This document shows, in pieces, positions 44,784 to 56,600 of a stretch of DNA of 64,000 nucleotides. This stretch comes from Cladopsammia gracilis. Taxonomy: Eukaryota; Cnidaria; Anthozoa; Scleractinia; Dendrophylliidae. How positions within the stretch are numbered: the stretch's first letter is position 1; the number at the start of each line of letters is the position of its first letter. The translations under genes were made by a program, and so were the position numbers. Location: positions 496,001-560,000 of the forward strand of contig JAJGOT010000260.1 of the NCBI GenBank assembly GCA_022457155.1. Direction: 5' to 3'. The notes beneath the pieces were generated by a model, which ran no database searches, had not been told where the DNA came from, and saw only the letters and a program-made list of their open reading frames with translations.

Positions 44784-45455
44784 CAGGGTGGCAAAGGGGT
44801 TTTACGTGACGCGTGATTGCCCCAAAGTTAGCTGCGTGCTGCGTGATTGTGCCCAAATTAATGGCGTGATGCGTGACCAGATAGCGAAGGAAATTGCGCG
44901 ATTTGCTATTTTAGAAGCACGTGACACGTGATTCACCTACTAGCAGTAATCACAGATCATGGAGACGCGTTCGAAGGAATTTCCGGCGGAAATGAGCCCC
45001 TGAAAAAAAAAAAACCAATAGGAGCGACCATTTGGAAGACCGTCTACCAAAAAATCTCAAATTTGTCTCCAACACGAAATTAGGATTGCGTTCTTCGAAC
45101 GCGATTAGTTAATGTAATTAATATTTAACGGGACTCGTCAGTGCTATTTTATTTCGACGGTGTGGCCAGATTACACCAAGATTAAATACACTCGATCTTC
45201 TCGCTCCAATGAGTAAGTCATAACTAATATGAAAATTGAGATTCATTGTTTAACAAGCAATCCTTAAAAAAAAAAAACGTTGAATACAATATTAATGCAT
45301 CCAATCGGGCAGGCCCACGTTGATTTCTTACCATTTTAATGGATTACTCCTTATTTACGTGATTGGTTAAAAATTTTCTCCTCTTATCCGCGATGCGTGA
45401 TTTCACTTAAAAATTCGGCGTGATGCGTGATCGGTAGCCCCCCTTTGCCACCCTC
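44784..45455. mobile_element. DNA transposon (672 bp) with CAGGGTGGCAAAGGGG ends
   Basis: The left end CAGGGTGGCAAAGGGG is inverted at the right as CCCCTTTGCCACCCT(C). TAATAC at 44778-44783 and 45456-45461 is a 6-bp target duplication of satellite sequence. Inside each end lie repeats of CGTGA(T/C)GCGTGA. No transposase frame, so it moved in trans. Confidence 0.8.
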
Positions 45456-48002
45456 TAATACGTCTTTCTTTAAATGGTCACATATAGGATTTCATGCACG
45501 AGATCACAATTTTGAAAGCTGCCATACGAGGTAACGCCTTTGTAGCTTTCATTTGTGTGGTTACACATTTAGGATTCCATCCACAGACACAAACGTCTGA
45601 AACTTACAATTCCACAGGATGACGCCTTTCTTTGAATGGTCACATATTTAGGATTTCATGCACGAAATCACAATCTTGAAACAGTACCATATGAAACAAA
45701 GGTTTTGTAGCTTTCATTTGAATGGTTACACATTTAGGATATCATCCACAGACTCAAACTGCAGGAATAGTTCCACAGGATAATACGCCTTTCTTTGAAT
45801 GGTCAAATATTTAGGATTTCATGCAAGAGATAACAATTTCGAAATAGTACCATATGAGGCAACGCCTTTCTAGCTTCCATTTGAATGGTTACACATCAAG
45901 GATTCCATCCACAAACTCAAACGTCTGAAGTTGTTCGACAGGACAATACGCCTTGTAATACATTACATCTTTAGGAGTTCATGCACGAGATCACACTTTT
46001 GAAACAGTACCATATGAGGCAACGCCTTTGTAGTTTCATTTGAATGGTTACACTTTTAGGATTCCATCCACGGACTGAAACAGTTCCACAGCATAATAAG
46101 CCTTTCTTTAAATGGTCACATAGTTAGGATTTCGTGCACGAAATTACAATCTTGAAACAGTACCATATGAAACAAAGGTTTTGTAGCTTTCATTTGAATG
46201 GTTACACATTTAGGATATCATCCACAGACTCAAACTGCAGGAATAGTTTCACAGGATAATACGCCTTTCTTTGAATGGTCACACATTTTGGATTTCATGC
46301 ACGAGATCACAATATTCAAAGCTGCCATACGAGGTAACACCTTTGTAGCTTTCATTTGTACGGGTACACATTTAGGATTTCATGCACGACATCACAATTT
46401 GGAAACAGTACCATACGAGTCAACGCAACGCCTTTGTAGCTTTCATTTTAAATTGGTTACACATTTAGGATTCCATGGACAGACTCAAACGTCTGAAAAG
46501 GTTTCACAGGATAAATTAATACGCCTTTCCTTAAATGGTCACACATTTAGTATTTCATGCACGAGATCACAACTTTGAAACAGAATCGTACGAGGCAACG
46601 CCTTTGTAGCTTTCACTTGAATGGTAACACATTTAGGATTCCATGGACAGACTCAAACGTCTGAAACAGTTTGACAGGATATTACGCCTTTCTTTGAATG
46701 GTCATATATTTAGGATTTCATGTACGAGATCACAGTTTTGAAACAGTAGCATATATGAGGCAACGCCTTTGTAGCTTTCATTTGAATAGTTACACATTTA
46801 GGGTTCCATCCACAGACTCAAACTGCTGGAATAGTTCCACAGGATAATAAGCCTTTCTTTGAATGGTCACACATTTAGAATTTCATGCACGACATCACAA
46901 GTTTGAAAGAGTACCATTTGAGGCAACGCCTTTGTAGCTTTCGTTTGAATCGTTACACATTTACGACTCCAACCAGACTCAAAAGTCTGAAACATTTCCA
47001 CAGGATAATACACCTATCTATGAATGGTCACACATTTAGGATTTCATACACGAGATCACAATTTTGACACAACGCCTTGGTAGCTTTCAATTGAATGGTA
47101 AACGCAAAGGCAATGCAACGCGTTTGTATCTTACATTTTAATGGTTACACATTTAGCATTCTTTCCACAGACTCAAATGTCTGAAACAGTTCAACATGAT
47201 AATACGCCTTTCTTTGAATGGTCACACCTATAAGATTTTATGCACGAGATCACAATTTTGAAACAGTACCACATGAGGCAACGCCTTTGTAGATTTTATT
47301 TGAATGGTTACACATTTAGGATTCTAACCACAGACTCAAACATCTGAAACGGTTTCACAGGATAATACGCCTTTCTTTGAATGGTCGCACATTTAGGAAT
47401 TCATGCACGAGATCACAATTTTGAAACTGTATCATATGAGGCAACGCAACGCCTTTGTAGCTTTCATTTGAATGGTTACGCATTGAGGATTCCATCCACA
47501 GAGTCAAACGTCGGAAACGGTTCCACAGAATAATACGCCTTTGTTTGAATGTTGACACGTTTAGGATTTCATGCACGAGATCACAATTTTGAAACAATCG
47601 TACGAGGCAACGCCTTTGTAGCTTTCATTTGAATGGTAACACATTTAGGAATCCATTTACAGACTCGAACGTCTGAATCAGTTTGACAGGATAATACGCC
47701 TTTCTTTGAATGGTCATATATTTAGGATTTCATGCACGAGACCACAATTTTCAAACAGTAACATGAAATAGTACTTTATGAGGCAACACCTTTGTAGCTT
47801 TCATTTGAATAGTTACATACACATTTAGGATTCCATTTACAGACTGAAACAGTTCGACAGGATAATACGCCTTTCTTTGAATGGTCATATATTTAGGATT
47901 TCATGCACGAGATCATAATTTTGAAATAGTAACATATGAATGGTTTCACTTTTAGGATTCCATTTACAAACTCAAACGTCTGAAACAGTTCGACAAGATG
48001 AC

Positions 48003-49077
48003 TACCCTGGGTGCCAGAGGTTTTTATTTTTTAGTGAAAACGGCGAGTTTGAGCGGCGAAGCCGCGACTACGAGGCGCAACGCGCCGAGAAAAAATAAAA
48101 ACCTCTGGGCACTCGAGTACACGACCTCATTTCCATGCGATTTGTGGATCGGATATCTCACCAAACCGGTTTTAACCCTTGGGGACCAATGCGTGTCTGT
48201 TTGTTTACATTAAATCTGGTGACAATATTCCGCGGTCGAGACAGAAATATTAAATCAAATCCACTCAGTGGAAAAGATACATCGATGACATTTTTTTACT
48301 GTAGAGTGTTGAGAAAAAGGAGATAGAAGATTTTATTGTCCTTGCAAACAAAAATTAATCTCAGACAAAGAAGTAAACTTTCTGGATACAACCGTTTTCA
48401 ATGGCGAGAGATTTAACAAAGAATCCTTGATATCCGCACGCAATTAATCCAGTACACCTATTTCTCTTCCTGTCACCTACCAGTGGCCAGCGAAATCGTT
48501 CAGCGAGAATACCTGCAGCTCCAAATAGAGATATAAATTAAATAGAGTTTTAAAATTTTCCTTGTTCAAACAAAACTCTAAAGGTCACACTCCACGATAA
48601 CACGAATTAATAAGTCGTGTCTGGCCTGTCAACACCTCTTTTCAAGACATCCTTGCGCTGAATAAATTTCAACAGCGCTTCTTTCTGAACTGGCTTTAGT
48701 TCTCTGATATTTTGAAAATTTGGATACTAAAGAGTAATCCACAGCGTTTCTTAAAGATCGCAAAATGCCGCAATCTCTATCTACGTCCGCCATTGTTGTG
48801 GCTTCACTTTGGGAAACCGGTTTTTCACGCGCCCGTGGCGAATTGTTTTGGTCCAGCCAATCGAAGTTGCTGTTGCATCATTAACTCCGGGTAGAGTCTG
48901 GAAACAAGTAGGAGTAACCAATCAGCGACCTAGTTCAGATTCTGAACTTGATCCCCGCATGGAAATGAGGTTGTATATTCGAGTGACCAGAGGTCCGTCT
49001 CGCGAGCTTCTTCTAACCGTTTATGCGGTTAATTTCACTCATGATATTCAGAGAACGGACCTCTGGATCCAGGGTGC
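48003..49077. mobile_element. DNA transposon (1,075 bp) with 8-bp target duplication
   Basis: AAGATGAC at 47995-48002 and 49078-49085 flank the ends TACCCTGGGTGCCAGAGG and CCTCTGGATCCAGGGTGC. Eight-base duplications suit hAT or P-type transposases. Each end is also a foldback: 48013-48105 (CAGAGGTTTTTATTTTTTAG and its inverse) and 48992-49068 (GACCAGAGGTCCG ... CGGACCTCTGG). Its middle holds a Penelope-type fragment, so it is a composite or captured DNA. Confidence 0.75.
48269..48480 (+). pseudogene. Penelope-like reverse transcriptase relic
   Basis: WKRYIDDIFLL (48269-48301) carries the Y-x-D-D catalytic box and is followed by a stop. In another frame from 48373 it continues VNFLDTTVFNGERFNKESL, then IRTQLIQYTYFSSCH. 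F-L-D-T-T-V and the Q-Y-(T)-x-F-x-S-C-H block are characteristic of Penelope-like element polymerases. The stop and frame changes make it inactive. Confidence 0.75.
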
Positions 49078-49885
49078 AAGATGACACGCGTCTCATGCAT
49101 TTCATTAAGATTTCATGCACGAAATCACAATTATGAAACACTACCATATCAGACAACGCCTTTGTAGCTTTTATGTGAATGGTCAGTACACATTTAGGGT
49201 TCCATCCACAGACTCAAACTGCTGGAATAGTTCAACAGGATAATAAGCCTTTCTTTGAATGGTCACACATTTAGGAATTCATGCACGAGATCACAATTTT
49301 GAATCAGTATCTTTTTCAAACAGTAGCATATGAAATAGTACTATATGAGGCAACACCTTTTTAGCTTTCATTTGAATGGTTACACATTTAGCATTTCATC
49401 CACAGACTCAAATGTCTGAAACAGTTCCGCAGGATAATACGCCTTTCTTTGAACGGTCACACATTTAGGATTTCATGCACGAGTTAACAATTTTGAAACA
49501 GTACCATATGAGGCAACGCCGTTTTAGCTTTCATTCGAATGGTTACACATTAATGATTCCATCCACAGACTCAAATTTCTGAAACAGTTCGACAGGATAA
49601 TACGCCGTTCTTTGAATGGTCACATATTTTGGAGTTCATGCACGATATCACAATTTTTCAAACAGTACCATATGAAACAGTGCGATATGAGGCAACGCCT
49701 TTGTAGCTTTCGTTTGAATGGTTACACATTTAGTTTTCCATCCACAGACTCAAACGTCGGAAACAGTTCGACAGGATAATGCGCCTTTCTATGAATGGTC
49801 GCATATTTAGGATTTCATGCACGATATCCCAAGTTTGAAACAGTGTCATATGAGACAATGCCTTTGTAGCTTTCATTTGTATATG

Positions 49886-50053
49886 TAATCGCATCTGCTC
49901 GAGTAAAATTAGGGATTAATATCACGCGTGTTTTCAGAAGCTGATGCCCGAAGCTGTAGCCCGAGTCGCGAAACCACGAGGGATATTTCTACAGCTTCTG
50001 AAAACACGCGTGATATTAATCCTTAATTTTACGAGGGAACATGCGATTACTTG
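49886..50053. mobile_element. MITE hairpin inside the satellite
   Basis: TGTAATCGCAT ... GGATTAATATCACGCGTG, with TTTTCAGAAGCT, pairs with AGCTTCTGAAAACACGCGTG ... ATGCGATTACTT over about 60 bp, around a GC-rich centre. Confidence 0.7.
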
Positions 50054-50847
50054 TTTATAATGTTTAGGGTAAAATTATAGGGAAACCTTTCAGACTTTTC
50101 AAGAGTCACTCAGACTTGAAACCGACCTGAAATGAAAATACTTTCTCGCAAACTGACTAGGAAAACTTTTCAACTCACTATTGTTAAATAAATTTTTAAT
50201 GTCAAAGATAAATTTGGCTGTTACGATTCTAGAAAACTAAGCCTAATTTATCGATAAAAGAAAACCTTACGACAAAAACAAAAAACAAGTTAATTTTATT
50301 TCAGCGTACGAGTGTGTTGTGAAGGTTTTGTCGCTTTGATTACAACAACAAATGGCGAGTTCAAACTAACTTGCACGTTTGGCGATTTATTTCCTTTCTT
50401 TCGCTTTTTTAGCCTTATTCTTTCTCCTGTTAAATGTAAATTGTACCTTTCAGCAAAATCTGTGAAAGTTCTTTTCTTTAGTTCGGCAGAAATCCGCATA
50501 TATTCAGTGAAGTAATGGAACTTAACCGGCTTTTGTGGCCATGAATTTCTTCAAGGTCTTCATCATCGCAAACTGAATTCCTTTCTTGCGTATCATCCGA
50601 TTTCATTCCTTTTTTTTAACAAAATCTCCGGCGAAACATGCGAGGGCTCTGTTTGTAAATTTTCTTATAAAATTCATTAATAAAGTAGCATTAACTTTTG
50701 ATACAGATCTCTACTGAGCTAATTAGTATGCATTAACTTTTCATACAGATCTCTACTCATTGTTTCATTTCATAAGTCAGATAAAATATTCGCGTCCGAT
50801 CTGTATGGGATTTACAATGGCTCGCCTTCGGCTCGCCATTGTAAATA

Positions 50848-50879
<32 letters not shown>

Positions 50880-51056
50880 ACACTTCAAAATCCCGCCAAG
50901 CCAACTGAATGTAATCAGAATGACGCGCTCAACCAATCACGAGTGAGAAATTTTGATGCTCGACCAATCAGGAGCGAGCAATTTTGACCTCAATTAAGAA
51001 AAAATACCGTCTTCGCCACCCAATCAGCTTTCAGTAATTTTGCCCTCTATGTTATA
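50054..51056. other. Insert DNA within the satellite gap
   Basis: Not satellite. A minus frame at 50499-50296 (RISAELKKRTFTDFAERYNL, then HLTGERIRLKKRKKG) is protein-like and may be a transposon gene fragment, but I cannot name it. A segment GCATTAACTTTTNATACAGA is duplicated at about 50690 and 50731. Confidence 0.35.
50780..50878. mobile_element. Hairpin MITE, family E, copy 1
   Basis: AGATAAAATATTCGCG and ATTTACAATGGCTCGCC pair with GGCTCGCCATTGTAAAT and CGCTCATATTTTATCT. The same hairpin recurs at 60746-60850. Confidence 0.75.
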
Positions 51057-52160
51057 AGAATGGTTACACATTAGTATTCCATCCACAGACTCAAACATCT
51101 GAAAAAGTTCCACAGGAAATACGCCTTTCTTTGAATGGTCACACATTTAGGATTTCATGCACGAGATCGCAATTTTGAAACAGTACCGTATGAGGGCACG
51201 CCTTTGTAGCTTTCAATTGAATGGTTACACATTTACTAGGATTCTAACCACAGACTTTAAACGTGTGAAACATTTTCACGGGATAATACGCCTTTCTTTA
51301 AATTGTCACATAGTTAGGATTTCATGCACGAGATCACAAGTTTGAAACAGTACCATATGAGGCAACGCCTCAAACAGACTCAAAAGTCTGAACAGTGCGA
51401 CAGGATAATACGCGTTTCATTGAATGGTCACATATTGAGGTTTTCATGCGCCATAACATATCTGTGAAACAGTACCATATGAGGCAACGCCTTTGTAGCT
51501 TTCATTTGAATGGTTACGCATTTAGGATTCCATCCACAGACTCAAACATCGGAAACAGTTCAACAGGATAATACGCCAACTTTGAATGTCCACATACTTA
51601 AGATTTCACACACCAGATCACAATTTTGAAACAGTACCATTATGAGGCAACGCTTTCATGCTCGGGTGAATAAAGGAATTGGTCTCGTTTGATTTTAAGG
51701 AGGGTGGTTCGTTTAAAATATAATTGACTTATTTACTTTAAATTTCGTCGGAGGCTTTTAATTGTCGATAATTGTTTTCGCTGACATGAATGGACTTGCT
51801 ACGTCACGTAACTTTCCACTCCCAATTTTTAGCAATTTTTTTCAATCCAATTCTACGAGATATTGGAAAAATATTTTTCTACTTAATTTGTTTTCTATCA
51901 GTGACCATTAGCACAAGGTGTACAGTACCGCATGAGTCCAAGTAGGCCTTTGTGGCTTTTATTCGAATGGTCGCACATTCAACGTTTTATCCACGGACTG
52001 TAAATATTGAAAACGTACCAAAGGAAAGTTCGCCTTCGTAGCTTTCATTTCAATGATAACACATTTATATGGGAGTTTATCTACGGACTGTAAATTTTGA
52101 AAAGGAAGTGCCACGGGAACGTACGCATTTGTAGCTTTCATTTGAATGGTCACTCATTTA

Positions 52161-53207
52161 GGCTCCGTCCACACTAATGCGTTTTTTAAAACCTCCGTTT
52201 TTGGAGCCTGCCCGAACATTGAAGTTGTGTCGTTTCAAAAGTGTCGATGCAATGACCACCAAATTTGGTGACTTTTCCTAAAATTTATCTGGAAACATTT
52301 TCCCGTTAGCATCTTTTGTCCACCGACATTGACGTTTCCATAGCAACCGCTTTTTGACACCTATGTTTTACAAAATAAGCATTTTTCGCTTTAATCAAGA
52401 TTATTTCAAAGTTTTCTTATCGAATTAATATTTTCCACTTAATTTAGCGACAATTGATCAAATTATGTATAATTGTTTATTAATTAGGGTTAATTAACGG
52501 TAATTTTAGGAAAGTGTGGAATATGAAATGTCAAAATCCAGGATGGAGGATCGAAGTTTTACTAAAGGTCTTTTCCTCTAAAATTTTATTATTGGTTCAT
52601 ATTTTGGATTGAAAACATTTACCTACAATAAACTAAGCTTTAGCAGTCCATTTGCTTTATTTTTCGGTGTTTTTACCGAAATAAACACGTTTGGACTAAT
52701 TAAGATGGCGGATCCAAGATGGCGGACAATAGAATGGGAAATTTATTTACCTGTCTGTGTAATCCCATTATCTCTAAACATTTATTGTCAAAATATCATA
52801 AAAATGTCCTTTTCACTTGAGAAAGCTTTTTTGAATTCATTAGGTACATGAAAAGTTATAACTTGCAAAGTTATCTGTTCCAGTTTTTAAGAAAATGTAC
52901 ACATCACTTCTATGACATCACATGCTGTTACCATGGCAACAAAGTGTACGAATTCATTAACTTTTATTCCTGCATCAATATGTGAAAGTTTGGTATGAAC
53001 ACTACCGTTTGTTTCAGGGATATGCCTTATAGAACGTTTCTGGAGCCCCCCTGTTCCCAGATGGTAAAAAAAAAAACGGGCTGGATAGGGTTAATTTGGT
53101 ACCCATGGTAAGAAGCAGAGGCATGTTTATAACATTATTAATAATAGCATCTTTATAACACACACACAAAGTTAATTCATGTTTGTCTTCTTTTGAACAG
53201 CACATAC
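52161..53207. other. No gene recognised
   Basis: GGCTCCGTCCACACTAATGC starts directly where the satellite stops and may be the end of another repeat. GATGGCGGATCCAAGATGGC is a short duplication at about 52705. Confidence 0.35.
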
Positions 53208-53389
53208 TGTTGGAAAGTTTCAAAGCGGCACTGGTCTTGGCTTGAAAACTGAGTTCTTGGACTTCAGTGCTGGTATAGAATCTTAAAAAGATTAGTTCAA
53301 GTCCTCGAAAATCAAACATTTCCTCATGGAGAAGACTGATGATGAGTAAGGTACGCTTTACAAGATCAAGAACCATATGCAACAGTCGA
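53208..53389 (-). CDS. Candidate internal exon, minus strand
   Basis: A pyrimidine-rich acceptor (TCTTTTTCTTCAACAG) and a donor ACA|GTATGT bound 182 bp. The open phase gives 60 codons including RLLHMVLDLVKRTLLIISLL, HEEMFDFRGLELIFLRFYTS and TEVQELSFQAKTSAALKLSN, an alternating hydrophobic/charged helical pattern without low complexity. I recognise no family, and no partner exon is established. If real, the 58-bp array lies upstream of it in the gene or its intron. Confidence 0.35.
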
Positions 53390-53653
53390 CTGTTGAAGAA
53401 AAAGACACTGCAACTTTGAAGATCAGAGAAAACTGTACAACCAATGAAATTTTTCTCCAATTATCCACTGATTTAGAAATGAATTCAAGAGCAAAATAAA
53501 GAAACTATTCCAAAATATGCTCTTAAAAGTCTAAGTAAGGTTCCAAGAAATTGATTTTTTTATTTATAATAGACAGTAATAAACTGCCGTTAAGCCACTG
53601 CTGGTTTATTCGGCCAAAAATTGTGTCTGGCTACTTCAATGCTAAGTAAGTTG

Positions 53654-56600
53654 GGAGGACAGCAGTGGGAAAGGGACTTTCCCACTCGCTTCTTCCAGTC
53701 CCAGAGGGACTGGAGGACAGCAGTGGGAAAGGGACTTTCCCACTCGCTTCTTCCAGTCCCAGAGGGACTGGAGGACAGCAGTGGGAAAGGGACTTTCCCA
53801 CTCGCTTCTTCCAGTCCCAGAGGGACTGGAGGACAGCAGTGGGAAAGGGACTTTCCCACTCGCTTCTTCCAGTCCCAGAGGGACTGGAGGACAGCAGTGG
53901 GAAAGGGACTTTCCCACTCGCTTCTTCCAGTCCCAGAGGGACTGGAGGACAGCAGTGGGAAAGGGACTTTCCCACTCGCTTCTTCCAGTCCCAGAGGGAC
54001 TGGAGGACAGCAGTGGGAAAGGGACTTTCCCACTCGCTTCTTCCAGTCCCAGAGGGACTGGAGGACAGCAGTGGGAAAGGGACTTTCCCACTCGCTTCTT
54101 CCAGTCCCAGAGGGACTGGAGGACAGCAGTGGGAAAGGGACTTTCCCACTCGCTTCTTCCAGTCCCAGAGGGACTGGAGGACAGCAGTGGGAAAGGGACT
54201 TTCCCACTCGCTTCTTCCAGTCCCAGAGGGACTGGAGGACAGCAGTGGGAAAGGGACTTTCCCACTCGCTTCTTCCAGTCCCAGAGGGACTGGAGGACAG
54301 CAGTGGGAAAGGGACTTTCCCACTCGCTTCTTCCAGTCCCAGAGGGACTGGAGGACAGCAGTGGGAAAGGGACTTTCCCACTCGCTTCTTCCAGTCCCAG
54401 AGGGACTGGAGGACAGCAGTGGGAAAGGGACTTTCCCACTCGCTTCTTCCAGTCCCAGAGGGACTGGAGGACAGCAGTGGGAAAGGGACTTTCCCACTCG
54501 CTTCTTCCAGTCCCAGAGGGACTGGAGGACAGCAGTGGGAAAGGGACTTTCCCACTCGCTTCTTCCAGTCCCAGAGGGACTGGAGGACAGCAGTGGGAAA
54601 GGGACTTTCCCACTCGCTTCTTCCAGTCCCAGAGGGACTGGAGGACAGCAGTGGGAAAGGGACTTTCCCACTCGCTTCTTCCAGTCCCAGAGGGACTGGA
54701 GGACAGCAGTGGGAAAGGGACTTTCCCACTCGCTTCTTCCAGTCCCAGAGGGACTGGAGGACAGCAGTGGGAAAGGGACTTTCCCACTCGCTTCTTCCAG
54801 TCCCAGAGGGACTGGAGGACAGCAGTGGGAAAGGGACTTTCCCACTCGCTTCTTCCAGTCCCAGAGGGACTGGAGGACAGCAGTGGGAAAGGGACTTTCC
54901 CACTCGCTTCTTCCAGTCCCAGAGGGACTGGAGGACAGCAGTGGGAAAGGGACTTTCCCACTCGCTTCTTCCAGTCCCAGAGGGACTGGAGGACAGCAGT
55001 GGGAAAGGGACTTTCCCACTCGCTTCTTCCAGTCCCAGAGGGACTGGAGGACAGCAGTGGGAAAGGGACTTTCCCACTCGCTTCTTCCAGTCCCAGAGGG
55101 ACTGGAGGACAGCAGTGGGAAAGGGACTTTCCCACTCGCTTCTTCCAGTCCCAGAGGGACTGGAGGACAGCAGTGGGAAAGGGACTTTCCCACTCGCTTC
55201 TTCCAGTCCCAGAGGGACTGGAGGACAGCAGTGGGAAAGGGACTTTCCCACTCGCTTCTTCCAGTCCCAGAGGGACTGGAGGACAGCAGTGGGAAAGGGA
55301 CTTTCCCACTCGCTTCTTCCAGTCCCAGAGGGACTGGAGGACAGCAGTGGGAAAGGGACTTTCCCACTCGCTTCTTCCAGTCCCAGAGGGACTGGAGGAC
55401 AGCAGTGGGAAAGGGACTTTCCCACTCGCTTCTTCCAGTCCCAGAGGGACTGGAGGACAGCAGTGGGAAAGGGACTTTCCCACTCGCTTCTTCCAGTCCC
55501 AGAGGGACTGGAGGACAGCAGTGGGAAAGGGACTTTCCCACTCGCTTCTTCCAGTCCCAGAGGGACTGGAGGACAGCAGTGGGAAAGGGACTTTCCCACT
55601 CGCTTCTTCCAGTCCCAGAGGGACTGGAGGACAGCAGTGGGAAAGGGACTTTCCCACTCGCTTCTTCCAGTCCCAGAGGGACTGGAGGACAGCAGTGGGA
55701 AAGGGACTTTCCCACTCGCTTCTTCCAGTCCCAGAGGGACTGGAGGACAGCAGTGGGAAAGGGACTTTCCCACTCGCTTCTTCCAGTCCCAGAGGGACTG
55801 GAGGACAGCAGTGGGAAAGGGACTTTCCCACTCGCTTCTTCCAGTCCCAGAGGGACTGGAGGACAGCAGTGGGAAAGGGACTTTCCCACTCGCTTCTTCC
55901 AGTCCCAGAGGGACTGGAGGACAGCAGTGGGAAAGGGACTTTCCCACTCGCTTCTTCCAGTCCCAGAGGGACTGGAGGACAGCAGTGGGAAAGGGACTTT
56001 CCCACTCGCTTCTTCCAGTCCCAGAGGGACTGGAGGACAGCAGTGGGAAAGGGACTTTCCCACTCGCTTCTTCCAGTCCCAGAGGGACTGGAGGACAGCA
56101 GTGGGAAAGGGACTTTCCCACTCGCTTCTTCCAGTCCCAGAGGGACTGGAGGACAGCAGTGGGAAAGGGACTTTCCCACTCGCTTCTTCCAGTCCCAGAG
56201 GGACTGGAGGACAGCAGTGGGAAAGGGACTTTCCCACTCGCTTCTTCCAGTCCCAGAGGGACTGGAGGACAGCAGTGGGAAAGGGACTTTCCCACTCGCT
56301 TCTTCCAGTCCCAGAGGGACTGGAGGACAGCAGTGGGAAAGGGACTTTCCCACTCGCTTCTTCCAGTCCCAGAGGGACTGGAGGACAGCAGTGGGAAAGG
56401 GACTTTCCCACTCGCTTCTTCCAGTCCCAGAGGGACTGGAGGACAGCAGTGGGAAAGGGACTTTCCCACTCGCTTCTTCCAGTCCCAGAGGGACTGGAGG
56501 ACAGCAGTGGGAAAGGGACTTTCCCACTCGCTTCTTCCAGTCCCAGAGGGACTGGAGGACAGCAGTGGGAAAGGGACTTTCCCACTCGCTTCTTCCAGTC

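Larger units (their letters stand above)
41225..52160. repeat. 163-bp dimeric satellite array with interruptions
   Basis: The core unit is two related halves. One is about 86 bp (TTTGTAGCTTTCATTTGAAT, TTAGGATTCCATCCACAGAC, TCAAACGTCTGAAACAG, ATAATACGCC). The other is about 77 bp (TTTCTTTGAATGGTCACACA, TTTAGGATTTCATGCACGAG, GAAACAGTACCATATGAGGC, AACGCC). The left edge (41225-42000) and right edge (51905-52160) hold diverged single-type units. Interruptions: 44784-45455, 48003-49077, 49883-51056 and about 51660-51904. Recurrent plus frames starting at MVTHLG are a by-product of the repeat. Confidence 0.9.

Noticed and set aside
42589..47067. Repeated frames starting MVTHLG
   Set aside because: Direct consequence of the 163-bp satellite; no consistent length or start context.
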